Origin: GCA-003244245 sp050700115
Lineage (GTDB): Bacteria > Actinomycetota > Actinomycetes > Mycobacteriales > Pseudonocardiaceae
Direction of reading: 5' to 3'
Assembly (NCBI GenBank): GCA_050700115.1
Contig: JBOHGG010000024.1
Span: 17,827-81,826 of the forward strand
DNA length: 64,000 bases
Shown piece by piece: positions 24,960 to 34,663 of this stretch. The notes beneath the pieces were generated by a model that worked only from the letters and a program-made list of their open reading frames with translations, had not been told where the DNA came from and ran no database searches. How positions within the stretch are numbered: position 1 is the first letter of the stretch; each line of letters starts with the position of its first letter. A program made the translations under genes and the position numbers.

Positions 24960-25255
24960 ACTTCTCACCGCTGTCGCCAGCGTTCGACGTTTGAGCAGCC
25001 ATCCGGATCGGGCCAGCGAGCCAGTTCTGGACCTCGCGGCGGTTCTGGCGACGCACGACGACGCGACCAGGGAGTTCCGCGAGCACCGTGTGCATCCGGT
25101 CCACGGCGCGGAACCCACAGCGGGCTGTGACAGAGCGCATCGATCTCTGATACCGAACCGACAGACCCGTCGACAGCGCCCGCGCCAGAGTGCTCTTGCC
25201 CGCTCAGGCAGTCCCCGCGACCAGCACGGCGGGGCCGACACGGCAGGCGGTCACT
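24960..25255 (-). pseudogene. P-loop kinase-like pseudogene (nonsense plus frameshift)
   Basis: The minus strand reads VGPAVLVAGTA, then a TGA, then AGKSTLARALSTGLSVRYQ. The Walker A loop GTAGAGKST has lost its second Gly codon to TGA. A few codons later the expected family sequence IDALCHSPLWVPR appears in another frame. Both defects indicate a dead gene of the small nucleoside/adenylate kinase-like P-loop family. No intact copy is present in the window. Confidence 0.6.
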
Positions 25256-25456
25256 CCAACCCAACGCCCTCCACAGACCCACCGTTGCAGATCACCCACG
25301 CATCGTCGGCGGTGAGCGAGTCACGACGGATGAATACGTGTGGTTACCAGTAATGTGCAGGGTCTGTCGGCTGGTTAGAGCTGTGATGAGGTACCGGCGG
25401 CATTCCACAGTGGCGCGACGGTGACCGGTCCGCGCCGGTCGTTGTTACCGTGGCAT

Positions 25457-26377
25457 ATGACCAGCGAATCCCCTACGGTGACGCGGCGTCGCCGCGAGCA
25501 GCTCCGCGACTTTCTGCGCACCCGCCGGGCGCGGCTCACGCCCGGTGACGTCGGCATGGCGGCGGTGGGCAGGCGCCGGACACCGGGTCTGCGGCGTGAG
25601 GAGGTCGCCGTGCTGGCCGGGGTCGGCGTGTCCTGGTACACCTGGCTCGAGCAGGGCCGCGACATCAAGGTCTCGGCCGAGGTGCTCGACGCGATCGGCG
25701 GGGTGCTGCGCCTGACCGAGCCCGAGCGTGCGCACCTGTATCTGCTGGCCGGTCTCAACCCGCCACGGGCCGGCGGGGCGCGCGGTGCCGAGGTCACCCC
25801 GGAGCTGCGGCACCTGCTCGACGCGTGGATGCCGCCTGCGGTGCTGCGGGACCGGTACTGGAATCTGCTCGCGATCAACGATGCGGCGCAGACGGTGTTC
25901 GGCTACGGCGGCACCGACCACAACTGCCTGTTCACGTTTTTCACCAATGCCCGATACCGCAGCATGCATGTCCACTGGGCGTCGGTCGCGCCGGCTGTTG
26001 TCGCCGCCTTCCGTGCCGATGCGGCACATTCTCCCGACGACCCGGAGTTCGGCCGGGTGGTCGACGATCTCAGCGCCGTGAGCCCCGAATTCGCCGAGCT
26101 GTGGGCACGCCACCGGCGGCTCGAGCGGCATGGGACTGGCCACCGCGCGAAGGTTGCTTGCCGAGGGCGCGCAGGTGGTCATCACCGGGCGCGACAAGAC
26201 CCGGCTGGACGCTGCGGTCGAAGATCTGGACAGCGGGGACCGCGTCCTCGCGATGCCCAGCGACGTGGCGAGTCTCACCGATCTCGATGCGCTGACGGCC
26301 GCGATCCGGGACCGGTACGGGCGGCTGGACGTGGTCTTCGCCAACGCCGGCGTCGCAACGTTTCAGCCGAACGGTGA
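25457..26377 (+). pseudogene. MmyB-type XRE regulator, C-terminus replaced by out-of-frame sequence
   Basis: The ORF begins MTSESPTVTRRRREQLRDFL. The helix-turn-helix (RREEVAVLAGVGVSWYTWLE) and the MmyB-like ligand-binding domain (LRDRYWNLLAINDAAQTVFG, FTFFTNARYRSMHVHW) are intact to SPEFAELWARH at about 26115. After that the frame enters the start of the SDR gene in the wrong frame and reads a low-complexity Arg/Gly tail. The usual last 60 or so residues of the regulator are missing. DNA binding may persist, but the ligand domain is incomplete. These regulators usually sit divergently beside the SDR-type genes they control, so a deletion or inversion produced this arrangement. Confidence 0.75.
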
Positions 26378-26804
26378 CATCACCGAGGCCGAGTTCGACC
26401 GCGTCGTGGGCATCAACTTCAAAGGGGTGTTCTTCACCATCCAGAAGACCGTCCCGCTGCTGTCCGACCATGCGGCGATCGTGATCAACGCGTCATGGAC
26501 GCTGCACCGCGGCCTGCCCGGCGCCTCCCTCTACGCGGCAACCAAAGCAGCGGTGCACAACCTGGCACACACCCTCGCGGCCGAACTGGGACCCAAGGGA
26601 ATACGGGTCAACTCCGTAAGCCCCGGCTACATCGAAACCGCGATGTTCCACGACAACATCTCCACCGAGGCACAAGCCGCCGTCGTCGCCGAGGTGGCCG
26701 ACGCAGTCGCCTTCCTCGCTTCCGGTGAAGCGTCCTACGTCAACGGACAAGACCTGATCATCGACGGCGGCCTGGTCGCCGCCGTCCCTGGGCCGACGGG
26801 GTAG
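26130..26804 (+). pseudogene. Short-chain dehydrogenase/reductase lacking its first strand
   Basis: The coding frame enters from the deletion junction as ATGGSSGMGLATARRLLAEG, so the glycine-rich NAD(P) loop TGGSSGMG is present from about 26112, but the preceding start and first beta-strand are gone. The first available ATG (26130) is inside the loop. The rest is complete: FANAGVATF, catalytic Ser in INASWTLHRG, YAATK (Tyr and Lys) and GIRVNSVSPGYIETAMF. A protein starting at 26130 would lack most of the cofactor site, so it is probably inactive unless translated as a fusion. Confidence 0.75.
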
Positions 26805-26820
26805 CCACGACTACGGGACG

Positions 26821-26858
26821 GTGTACAGCTCACGTTCCCCGACGGGTGAGCTGTACAC
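26821..26858. terminator. Strong 13-bp inverted repeat after the SDR
   Basis: GTGTACAGCTCAC and GTGAGCTGTACAC flank a 12-base loop, with a perfect stem. It lies 17 bases past the SDR stop and before the next gene. Probably a terminator without T-run, common in actinobacteria. Confidence 0.6.
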
Positions 26859-26884
26859 CTATGCAGGAGCACCTATGCAGGAGC
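26857..26884. repeat. Tandem 14-bp duplication
   Basis: ACCTATGCAGGAGC occurs twice in direct succession, directly after the hairpin at 26821. Each copy carries an AGGAG-like motif. A recent slippage duplication is likely. Confidence 0.6.
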
Positions 26885-26999
26885 GGAGCCTCTCCGCGTC
26901 CCGGGCGCTGCGCCCGGGGTGTTCGAATCGGTGCTGGGCGCGGCCGGACTCGGCGGATTTGAGCCCGATCCAGTCGGGGCACTGCATTACGCTCATCCT

Positions 27000-27443
27000 A
27001 TGCACACGGTGCGTGGTGGGATCAGCTTCGCTGGCCTGGTCGGTGCGGCGGCCGCAGGCGCCTACTTCGGCGCCGCCACTGCCGGGCTGCTCGCGGTGCT
27101 CACCGGGCAGGCGCTCGTCGCTGGCAACCCTTGGTCGGCTGGTGTCACCGTGCTGGCCTTGCTTGGCGCCGCCGGCGGCTGGCTGCTGGGCCGACTCACG
27201 TCGCTGGCACCGGCGTTGGATCGGCGGGCGTTGGTGTTTACCGTCGGCGGGCTGGTGAGCTTCCCGCTGGCGGTCGCTATCGGGCAGCTGCGCCAAGTGG
27301 GCAGCGTCGGCATCGGCCTGGTCATGATCGCCGGATTGGTCAGCGTCCTCGTCTATGTCTTCGCCCGCTGGCGACGGGCTGCCAGCCGGTACGCCCGTCG
27401 TGGTGCCCCCGCGACTGGCCCATCTGGTGCTCCGGCTTGCTGA
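27000..27443 (+). CDS. Small integral membrane protein, four transmembrane segments
   Basis: 147 residues from the ATG at 27000 (MHTVRGGISFAGLVGAAAAG). Four hydrophobic segments are evident: GAYFGAATAGLLAVLTGQAL, SAGVTVLALLGAAGGWLLG, LVFTVGGLVSFPLAVAIG and GIGLVMIAGLVSVLVYVFA. The tail is Arg-rich (RWRRAASRYARRG). No transporter or enzyme signature is recognisable. It is a single gene without operon partners. The longer reading from 26919 lacks a ribosome binding site and begins before the first hydrophobic segment. Confidence 0.55.
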   Translation: MHTVRGGISFAGLVGAAAAGAYFGAATAGLLAVLTGQALVAGNPWSAGVTVLALLGAAGGWLLGRLTSLAPALDRRALVFTVGGLVSFPLAVAIGQLRQVGSVGIGLVMIAGLVSVLVYVFARWRRAASRYARRGAPATGPSGAPAC

Positions 27444-27717
27444 CGATCCGATGCACCCAGGACATGGCTGTTCCCCGGCGGCACCACGGGACGACACGCC
27501 GACTCCGGCCGGCTAGCCCAAGCTCCTCCACGGCCAGCTCGGCATCATCGTGCGACCCGCTCGTAACAGCGCCCTGTCCGCCCTGTCCGCCGATCTCCCC
27601 ACCCCGGTCCCTGCTGAGCTCCTCGGGATCCACGTCACCACGGCCGGGCGCTAGGCCGCGCTGGTCAAACGCGGCTGGTCCAGTTACGTCGTGGCCCGAC
27701 GCCATGATCGCGGGCAC

Positions 27718-28266
27718 ATGAGCCAGACAACGCAAGCGCCGCCCTACGCGAGCGCCAAAGCTTGGCGGCGGTTCACCCGCAAGACCGTGGCCACCGCGAC
27801 CCACACGATCTGGCTCGGTGCCCTGGCCGACGACGGCTACGGTCGCTTCCACGACCCTGACTACACCGACGACTCCCTACCTGCCGACTGCCGGTCGGGC
27901 ACTGCCCGTGTCTCCCGCTGGTTATGGTGGGCCCACTACGGCCCCCTGCCCACCCGCACCGTGGTGATGCACCGCTGCGACTTGCCGATCTGCGTCCGGC
28001 TCGACCACCTCGCGGCCGGCAGCCAACGCGACAACCTGCTGATGGCGGCCCACCGCGACCGCATCGCCAGAATGACGTTCACCGGCCAGCGAATCGACCA
28101 CGCCGACAAACGCGGCCCCGCCGGCCAGTCCCAGGCGATCCGTGACGCGGTCCGCCACGCCCTCAACACCGGCGTGACCGACCCCCACCAGCTGACCGCG
28201 GTCGTGGACGCCGTCATCATCCTCGGCGACCGCTACGCCAACCAACTCACCCTGTTCGACATCTAA
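27718..28266 (+). CDS. HNH endonuclease-like protein
   Basis: 182 residues from the ATG at 27718. The central part matches the HNH_3 pattern found in homing and phage nucleases: VVMHRCDLPICVRLDHLAAG followed by SQRDNLLMAAHRDRI (Cys pair, His, Asn). The N-terminal WLGALADDGYGRF segment is also typical. The C-terminal region (DAVIILGDRYANQLTLFDI) is a short helical tail. It lies upstream of the cas operon on the same strand but about 210 bases away, and is not a known part of type I-B systems. It could be a free-standing mobile nuclease. Confidence 0.7.
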   Translation: MSQTTQAPPYASAKAWRRFTRKTVATATHTIWLGALADDGYGRFHDPDYTDDSLPADCRSGTARVSRWLWWAHYGPLPTRTVVMHRCDLPICVRLDHLAAGSQRDNLLMAAHRDRIARMTFTGQRIDHADKRGPAGQSQAIRDAVRHALNTGVTDPHQLTAVVDAVIILGDRYANQLTLFDI

Positions 28267-28478
28267 CGGTTGAGTAGGCCGATATCGACGGTGGGCGGTA
28301 TGGACCGATCGGTACCACTGGTCACCTCTACCGATTTGCTCTTCACCAGCCACCACCAGCGGCCTTACTCTTGTCCGCGCAGGATTTCTGATCTATCTCG
28401 GTCACCTGTGTGTGCCCGCGGGTCGGACGACCTGCCCAAGCCAGATAGGAAAGCCAGATTTGGCGTGTGGAGGTGGGA

Positions 28479-29207
28479 GTGCGTCTCCGTTTGGAAGTGC
28501 GTACGTCGGCTGAGCAGTTGCCGTGGCGTGAGGTCTTGAGGCCGGGGCGGGGGTTTGCGTATGGCCTGCTGGCCAGTGCCGATCCAGAGCTGGGTACGCG
28601 GCTGCACAGCGAGGGGTGGGGCGTGCACCGGATGGGGCCGTTCGGCCACGGCGCTCCGGTTTTCCCTTTGGCTCGCCGCCGTCCCGGTGTGTACGCGATG
28701 GGTGGGCGTGGCAGCGTGGAGTTGGGGAGCCCGCTGCCGGCGGTGGTGCAGGCGTGGGCGACAAGCCTCGCGGTGCACCGTGTTGTCGACTGGGGTGGAG
28801 TGGCGTTCCAAGTGGAAGGTGTGCACGTTGTGGAACCGCCATCGTTCACGTCCGGCTATGCCCGGTTGCGCACCACGACTCCGGTGGTGATGAAGGGCTC
28901 GGGCCGCGATTCGGACGGCCGGCGCACCACCCGCCAGGCGTGGTTATTGCCTGCCGAGTCCGAGTTCCCGGTGTATCTCACCGGGAACCTGCGGCGGAAA
29001 GCCGAGACGTTGGACTTGGACCCTGACGTGACCCTGGAACGCATCACCTGGATCGGGGCGAAGCGCTCGTACGCGGTGAGTGACGGGTACAAGACAGGTG
29101 CGCCCGTCGAGGTGGAACTGCGTGCGGCCCCGGAGACGCTGCAGGCGCTGTGGTCATGGGGCCTCGGGCAGTCTAATTCCGCTGGTTTCGGCTGGGTGGC
29201 CGCGTGA
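28479..29207 (+). CDS. cas6: Cas6 endoribonuclease, type I-B
   Basis: 242 residues from the GTG at 28479, which follows GGAGG at 5 bases. The RAMP-type C-terminal glycine-rich loop is visible (WSWGLGQSNSAGFGWVAA), with a ferredoxin-like beta strand pattern in the middle. Cas6 cleaves the CRISPR transcript within each repeat to give crRNAs and stays with the repeat 3' part in many type I systems. The GHGAPVFPLARRR region near the N-terminus may contribute the catalytic His. First gene of the cas operon; it overlaps cas8b1 by four bases. Confidence 0.88.
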   Translation: MRLRLEVRTSAEQLPWREVLRPGRGFAYGLLASADPELGTRLHSEGWGVHRMGPFGHGAPVFPLARRRPGVYAMGGRGSVELGSPLPAVVQAWATSLAVHRVVDWGGVAFQVEGVHVVEPPSFTSGYARLRTTTPVVMKGSGRDSDGRRTTRQAWLLPAESEFPVYLTGNLRRKAETLDLDPDVTLERITWIGAKRSYAVSDGYKTGAPVEVELRAAPETLQALWSWGLGQSNSAGFGWVAA

Positions 29208-30607
29208 CGGTGCAGCCCGACATGCGGGATACCCAGGACACCGTGGTGCTGACCCCACATCCGTTGCAACGGGTCGGTGCCTTCGCCCTGGCCAAGCTTG
29301 TTGATGTCGACCACCCTGATCAGCTCCGTCCTGAGCAGTTCGTCAGGGCGATCGGTTTGATGACCGAGCACGTGCTGGGCACTGCGACAGTGGACAGCTC
29401 GAAGGAGTTGGGCGGCTTCTGGCTGGGTGTGAGCTACCTGTTGTGGCCCAACTCGGCCATGAACACGACCAACCGGAAGAAGCTGCTGCCGCAGGAACGG
29501 CGAGACCGCATGACGGAGTGGCGGGCGCTCCCGGATCAAGCCCGGTGGCCGGGAGTTCCGTGCTCACTGTGCGGCCGGTCGGCCTGCGGTTACTACGGCA
29601 AGGTCGATGTCCCGCTCGGCGCCAGCACGGCGTACCGCAACACCACACCGCCTGATCATGCCGGGCTGGCGTTGTGTTTTCCGTGTGTGAGTTGCTTCCA
29701 TGCCCTGCCCTACGGCTGCCAAATCGGCGGCGGTCGCGCTGCGGCCCTGCACAGTTGGGACGAGCAATTCCTACGTCGGTTCGTGAGTACCCAGGTCGGC
29801 CGCACCCGCCAGGCTGCAGGAGCGGGGGCGGGGACCAGCAAGCCGCAGCCTTACTGGCGTGAGGTCACCGCGTTGCAGCACCTGCGCGGTCATTCGCGCC
29901 GGTTGACGGCGGGTGTGCAGCTGATCGTCTTCAGCAACAGCAACAAGGAGCAGGTGCTCAACGAGCATGTGATGGAGCAGCCGTTGGCCGAATGGCTGCG
30001 CAGCACGGCCCACAACCGGAAACGGGATCTTGGTTACCGATATCTGGTCCGCGCGCACCGGATCAAGGAGGTTCCCGGGACTGCCATGCTCGCTCGCCAG
30101 GTGTTTCACGACCCTCGGCGGGTGCTCACCCAGGCCGTCGTCTTCCTGCGCACGGTGGCGGCTCAGTCCTCGGCCGTGCCTGGTGAGGTGCCGTATCTGG
30201 TCCCGCTATGTTACTCCTACGCCATCGAGGTATTACAGGTGAACGACAAGGATGTTGGCCGCATCGGGCAGCTTGCCGAGCACATCGCCGAGGCTCTGGC
30301 TCCGCGCCGGGAGCGCGGAGTGCTCAAGAGCTATGAAAGCGCGCACCGGGATTCCCGCAGATTGCAGGAATGGCTGCGGAAACGGGCGGTGAGCTGGGCA
30401 CTGTCGCGGCCGGACGATCGAGCTGAACCGTTCGTCACCTCGGAGCAGTGGCGGCTGCTGTTCGATTCCGACGGCCGGAGCCGGTTGCATCAGGACCTGT
30501 TGTTCATCGCGGTACTCGAACAGCTGCACCAATGCGGGTGGCGCGTCGATGACGCCGACGCCCGGGACGATTTGGACGACGACCTCATGACTGAGGAGAA
30601 TCAGTGA
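29204..30607 (+). CDS. cas8b1: Cas8b1/Cst1 large subunit, type I-B
   Basis: 467 residues from the GTG at 29204. A Cys-rich region fits the zinc-binding part of Cst1-type large subunits: VPCSLCGRSACGYYGKVDVP and LCFPCVSCFHALPYGCQIGG. The N-terminal segment (HPLQRVGAFALAKLVDVDHP) and a long helical C-terminus with acidic end (DDADARDDLDDDLMTEEN) follow the family outline. It should recognise the PAM and start R-loop formation within Cascade. It overlaps cas6 and cas7 by ATGA/GTGA junctions. Confidence 0.85.
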   Translation: MTVQPDMRDTQDTVVLTPHPLQRVGAFALAKLVDVDHPDQLRPEQFVRAIGLMTEHVLGTATVDSSKELGGFWLGVSYLLWPNSAMNTTNRKKLLPQERRDRMTEWRALPDQARWPGVPCSLCGRSACGYYGKVDVPLGASTAYRNTTPPDHAGLALCFPCVSCFHALPYGCQIGGGRAAALHSWDEQFLRRFVSTQVGRTRQAAGAGAGTSKPQPYWREVTALQHLRGHSRRLTAGVQLIVFSNSNKEQVLNEHVMEQPLAEWLRSTAHNRKRDLGYRYLVRAHRIKEVPGTAMLARQVFHDPRRVLTQAVVFLRTVAAQSSAVPGEVPYLVPLCYSYAIEVLQVNDKDVGRIGQLAEHIAEALAPRRERGVLKSYESAHRDSRRLQEWLRKRAVSWALSRPDDRAEPFVTSEQWRLLFDSDGRSRLHQDLLFIAVLEQLHQCGWRVDDADARDDLDDDLMTEENQ

Positions 30608-31629
30608 CCTATTTGGTCGGTAAGATTGCTCTCGACATTCTCGCGGGAGCACCGAACAACGGGCGTGGCGAGGACAACGTCGCCAGGGTCAAGCAGACGC
30701 GGATCAACGGGAAGGGCCACCCCTACGTGTCGGCCCAGGCATTCCGACGCTGGCTGCGTGACTCGTTGCCGGCCGATGAGCCGCGCTCCGGGGTGACTCG
30801 TTCCGGCTCCGGCAAGAACCAGCAGGCTTACACCGAGGGCCGACCGGATCGTTACCTGGACGACGATCTCTTCGGCTACATGGTCGCCGTGAGTAAAGCC
30901 AATTACCAGCGTGACACCGTGCTGGCCACCGGAACGTTCGTGGCGGTGACATCGCAACGGCTGACGATGGATTACGGCACCATGACTCGCGGCTTCAACG
31001 CAGGGGAGAACCCGGTAGTGCACGAGCACGAGCACTACAGCGCCGAGCTGGCCGGGGACGTGTTGCTGGACCTGCCCCGGGTGGGCACCTTCGAGATGGG
31101 TGGCTCGGGGTTGCGGACCGCGCTGCCCGCGGCGGCGGCGAAGGAGGCCGAGCAGGCCGGGGCTGAGCGTGTCGCTTTCCGTGGCACCGCTGCGCTGCGG
31201 ATGCCGATCGCGGAGCGACGCCGCCGGGTGGCGCTGCTGCTGCGGTCTCTCGCCGGCCTGCGAGGCGGGGCCAAGCGGTCGCTGCACTACGGAGACCGGA
31301 CTCCGGCGTTCGTGCTGCTCGCCCCGGTTCGGGGTGGGATCAACCCGTTCACCCGGGTGCTGCGCGCCCAGGCCCAGGAGACGGCGTTCGACGACGACGT
31401 GCTTCGCGAGGAACTGGACGCCTGGGCCGATGAACTGGACGGTCCGGTGCTGATCGGCTGGGCTCCCGGCTTCCTGGGCGGCCAGCGGGAGAAGGCCCGT
31501 GCCGAGCTGGCCGACCTGATCGACGCGGACAAGGTCCTCATCGACCACCCCCGGCTGGTCCTGAGCCACCTGGCCGAGCGGGTCGAGGGCGGGGCGCTCG
31601 ACTCCTGGTTCGAGGACCCGACCGGATGA
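30604..31629 (+). CDS. cas7: Cas7/Cst2 (DevR-type) backbone subunit, type I-B
   Basis: 341 residues. N-terminus YLVGKIALDILAGAPNNGRG and NVARVKQTRINGKGHPYVSA match the Cst2/DevR family, which wraps the crRNA as a helical backbone of Cascade. The conserved middle part includes QRDTVLATGTFVAVTSQRLT and RVGTFEMGGSGLRTALP. Several copies per complex are expected. It overlaps cas8b1 (GTGA) and cas5 (ATGA). Length is normal for the family. Confidence 0.9.
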   Translation: MTYLVGKIALDILAGAPNNGRGEDNVARVKQTRINGKGHPYVSAQAFRRWLRDSLPADEPRSGVTRSGSGKNQQAYTEGRPDRYLDDDLFGYMVAVSKANYQRDTVLATGTFVAVTSQRLTMDYGTMTRGFNAGENPVVHEHEHYSAELAGDVLLDLPRVGTFEMGGSGLRTALPAAAAKEAEQAGAERVAFRGTAALRMPIAERRRRVALLLRSLAGLRGGAKRSLHYGDRTPAFVLLAPVRGGINPFTRVLRAQAQETAFDDDVLREELDAWADELDGPVLIGWAPGFLGGQREKARAELADLIDADKVLIDHPRLVLSHLAERVEGGALDSWFEDPTG

Positions 31630-32282
31630 CCGAGGCCCTCGATATCGAGGTCCGTGCCCCGGTCGCGTCGTTTCGTAACCCGCTTTATGCCGGGGTGCAG
31701 GTCGGGCTGCCCTGCCCACCACCAGCGACCGTCGGGGGGATGCTCGCCGCGGCCGTCGGAGGCTGGGGACAGGTACCAGGCGACTTACGATTCGCGATGA
31801 CCTTCACCGCTGCTGGTGAGGGCACCGACCTGGAGACTTACCACCCTCTGGACGCCTCCGGTGGCAAAGCCGACCCGACGCCCAAGGACCGGCCTTTCCT
31901 AGCCGAGGTGACTCTGCGGATTTGGCTGTTCGACGACCCGGAGCGGTGGGAGCGGGCGCTGCGCAGGCCGGTGTGGCCGCTGCGGCTGGGTCGCAGCCAG
32001 GACCTGGCCACGGCCCGTACCCGACGGGTACGGCTGGTGTCGCAGTCAGGCTGCCAGGGACATGCCGTCATACCGGCGCAGCTCACTATCGCCGGGACGC
32101 TGCTGCAGCTGCCCACCGCGATCAGCCATGACCGGTCCCGGACGCAGTGGCACGCCTACCGCTACCACCAGGGCGGGAGCCGAGCCGAGGTAGACAGTGG
32201 GTGGGCGACCGAGGATGGCCAGGCGGTGGCTTTGCTTCCGCCGGTGCACCCGGACCTGCTCGGTGTCGTGGACGCCCCGTGA
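31626..32282 (+). CDS. cas5: Cas5, type I-B
   Basis: 218 residues, beginning MTEALDIEVRAPVASFRNPL and continuing YAGVQVGLPCPPPATVGGML, the typical Cas5t opening, where the RAMP fold caps the crRNA 5' handle. The Leu/Arg-rich middle (WPLRLGRSQDLATARTRRVR) is also family-typical. It overlaps cas7 and cas3 by four bases each. Confidence 0.88.
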   Translation: MTEALDIEVRAPVASFRNPLYAGVQVGLPCPPPATVGGMLAAAVGGWGQVPGDLRFAMTFTAAGEGTDLETYHPLDASGGKADPTPKDRPFLAEVTLRIWLFDDPERWERALRRPVWPLRLGRSQDLATARTRRVRLVSQSGCQGHAVIPAQLTIAGTLLQLPTAISHDRSRTQWHAYRYHQGGSRAEVDSGWATEDGQAVALLPPVHPDLLGVVDAP

Positions 32283-34663
32283 GTCACCGTCAGTTATGGG
32301 CCAAGAGCCCGCCGCGCGGCCACGCGACCGGCGAGCTGCTCATCGCGCACCTGACTGCGGCGCTGGAGGCGATGGACGAACTGCGGCGCCGGGTCGGGCG
32401 GGTCGCCACGTTGCCGGAGCCGTTCTGGACCTGGGCGCGGCTGGCGGTCCTGTTGCACGATGCGGGCAAGGTCGCCGATGGCTTCCAAACCATGGTCGGC
32501 AACGGTGCCGAGCCCGCCGAGCCGTGGGGCGAACGGCACGAGGTCTACTCGTTGGGCTTCGTGGCCCGCGTACTCGCCGACTCCGACCGGTATGACCAGC
32601 TGTGGGTCGCGACCGGGGTGGCCACCCACCACCGGCCGTTCACCGGTCCGTCCGACGGCAGGCTCCCTTTATTCATCTGCTACGACGATGTGGACCCGGA
32701 CGAGTTCGCCGACCACTTCGGCACTGTCGACCCGGACCTGGCCGGCGAGCTGCAGGACTGGCTGACCACAACGGCCCACACCCACGGCCTGTTGCCCGAG
32801 TCCAGCGGGCCGGTCCGGGCTGGTGGCGGACTGGGGCAGGACGCTTACCGGCTCTTTGAGCTGTTGCGGGACCGGTGGTACGAGCCGCTGGAGACCACTG
32901 ATCCGGACGGGTTGGCCGCGGTGCTGCTGCAGGGGGTGGTGACCCTCGCCGATCACGTGTCCTCCGCGCACAGTCAGCTGTGCACCGAACCGCCGCTCAC
33001 GGCGGATTACCCCGCGCGGTTGCGTGCCCGGCTGAGCGAACGCCAGGCGGAGTTGCGCCCCCACCAGATCGAGGCCGCCGCTGTCGACGGCCACCTGCTG
33101 CTGCGTTCCCCGACCGGCTCGGGCAAGACCGAGGCGGCGCTGCTGTGGGCGCAGACCCAGATCGGCGCACTGCAACGCGGTACCGGTGGGACTCCTCGCC
33201 TGTTCTACGTCCTGCCCTACCTGGCGTCGATCAACGCGATGGTGGGCCGGCTGAGCACCGAACTCGATACAACCGATATCGGTGTGGCGCATTCGCGAGC
33301 GGCCTCATACCACCTGGCCCGTGCGTTGCAGGACGATTGCGTTCCGACGGAGGCGGTTGCGCCCAAGGCCGTGTCCCGGGCGGCGGCGACCCGGTTGTTC
33401 CGCGAGCTGGTCCGGGTCGGCACGCCCTACCAGCTGCTGCGGGGCGCGCTGGCCGGGCCGGCGCACAGCGGCATCCTCATCGACGCCGCCAACTCCGTCT
33501 TCATCCTGGATGAGCTGCACGCCTACGATCCCCGCCGACTTGGCATGATCCTGGCGATGCTACGGCTGTGGGAGGACCTCGGCGGGCGCATCGCGGTACT
33601 GTCCGCGACTCTGCCGGACGCCCTGGCAGATCTGCTCGATACCACCCTCGCCGTGCCGTGCCAGCGGGTGGCGCTGGCGGGATCCTGGCCACAGCGGCAC
33701 TGCATCACCGTCCGGGCCACTCACCTGACCGAGCCACCGGCCATTGCGGAGATCGCTGAGCGGGTGCGGGCCGGCCAGGCGGTCTTGGTGGTGGCCAACA
33801 ACGTCGCCGACGCCCGAGCCCTGTCCGAGAAGCTCGCTCCCCTGGCCGTGGAGCTGTACGGACCGGAAGCGGCGTGGCTGCTGCATTCCCGGTTCCGCCG
33901 CAAGGACCGGTCCACCATCGAAGCGGCCATCCAGGCCCGCTTCGGCACCCGGCAGCCCCGCCGCCCAGGGATCCTGGCCGCCACCCAGGTGGTGGAGGTC
34001 TCCCTCGACGTCGATTTCGATGTGCTGTACACCAGCGGTGCCCCACTCGACGCGCTTTTGCAGCGCTTCGGCCGGGTCAACCGGCTCGGCGCCCGCCCAC
34101 TGGCGCCGGTCGTCGTCCACCAGCCCGCCTACCGGCCCCGTCGCGGCGGCGGGCTGGCCGAGTACGCCGACGGGGTCTACGAAGCCGAACCGACTCGGCT
34201 CGCCATGGACCTGCTGACCCTCCATGACGGCCACGTCGTCGACGAACGTGACGTCCTGGGCTGGCTCAACAAGATCTACGCCTGCGACTGGGGAACCCAG
34301 TGGCGCCGCTCTGTAGATCAGTTCCGCGATGAGTTCCGGACGGCGTTCCTCGGTTTCACCCATCCGTTCGATGACCGCAGCTGCCTGGCCCAGGAGTTCG
34401 ACGAACTGTTCGACGGCGCGGAGGCGGTACGCACTGACGATCTTGATGAGTACGCTGCGCTGCTGACGTCGGCGTCTGGTTTCGCCGGACGGCTACTGGC
34501 CGAGGAACTGCTCATACCCGTACCGCCCTACACCGTCGCCCGCTGCCGCTGGGACCGTCGGCTGAAGGTCCGGGTTCTCGATGCCGATTACGACCCCGGC
34601 TATGGCCTGGGTGAGATCCGCGATCAGGCGAGGAGCTGCTACGAGCCCGGGGAGGTGCTGTGA
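32279..34663 (+). CDS. cas3: Cas3 nuclease-helicase (HD plus DEAD/DEAH)
   Basis: 794 residues from the GTG at 32279. The N-terminal HD nuclease is seen as GHATGELL, LHDAGKVADGF and ATHHRPF (metal-binding His/Asp residues). The superfamily 2 helicase follows with SPTGSGKTEAALLWA (motif I), FILDELHAYDP (DExH box), LSATLP (motif III) and QRFGRVNRLG (motif VI). It unwinds and degrades the DNA strand displaced by Cascade. The N-terminus was placed at the four-base overlap with cas5; the longer open frame overlaps cas5 by 136 bases and is not used. Confidence 0.93.
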   Translation: MSHRQLWAKSPPRGHATGELLIAHLTAALEAMDELRRRVGRVATLPEPFWTWARLAVLLHDAGKVADGFQTMVGNGAEPAEPWGERHEVYSLGFVARVLADSDRYDQLWVATGVATHHRPFTGPSDGRLPLFICYDDVDPDEFADHFGTVDPDLAGELQDWLTTTAHTHGLLPESSGPVRAGGGLGQDAYRLFELLRDRWYEPLETTDPDGLAAVLLQGVVTLADHVSSAHSQLCTEPPLTADYPARLRARLSERQAELRPHQIEAAAVDGHLLLRSPTGSGKTEAALLWAQTQIGALQRGTGGTPRLFYVLPYLASINAMVGRLSTELDTTDIGVAHSRAASYHLARALQDDCVPTEAVAPKAVSRAAATRLFRELVRVGTPYQLLRGALAGPAHSGILIDAANSVFILDELHAYDPRRLGMILAMLRLWEDLGGRIAVLSATLPDALADLLDTTLAVPCQRVALAGSWPQRHCITVRATHLTEPPAIAEIAERVRAGQAVLVVANNVADARALSEKLAPLAVELYGPEAAWLLHSRFRRKDRSTIEAAIQARFGTRQPRRPGILAATQVVEVSLDVDFDVLYTSGAPLDALLQRFGRVNRLGARPLAPVVVHQPAYRPRRGGGLAEYADGVYEAEPTRLAMDLLTLHDGHVVDERDVLGWLNKIYACDWGTQWRRSVDQFRDEFRTAFLGFTHPFDDRSCLAQEFDELFDGAEAVRTDDLDEYAALLTSASGFAGRLLAEELLIPVPPYTVARCRWDRRLKVRVLDADYDPGYGLGEIRDQARSCYEPGEVL

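Noticed and set aside
24796..25353. Plus-strand 185-codon ORF
   Set aside because: It is antisense to the recognisable remains of a P-loop kinase gene and has no start signal or family features.
26905..26950. Possible tRNA T-arm (GTTCGAATC) near 26930
   Set aside because: No cloverleaf, acceptor stem or anticodon arm could be built around it.
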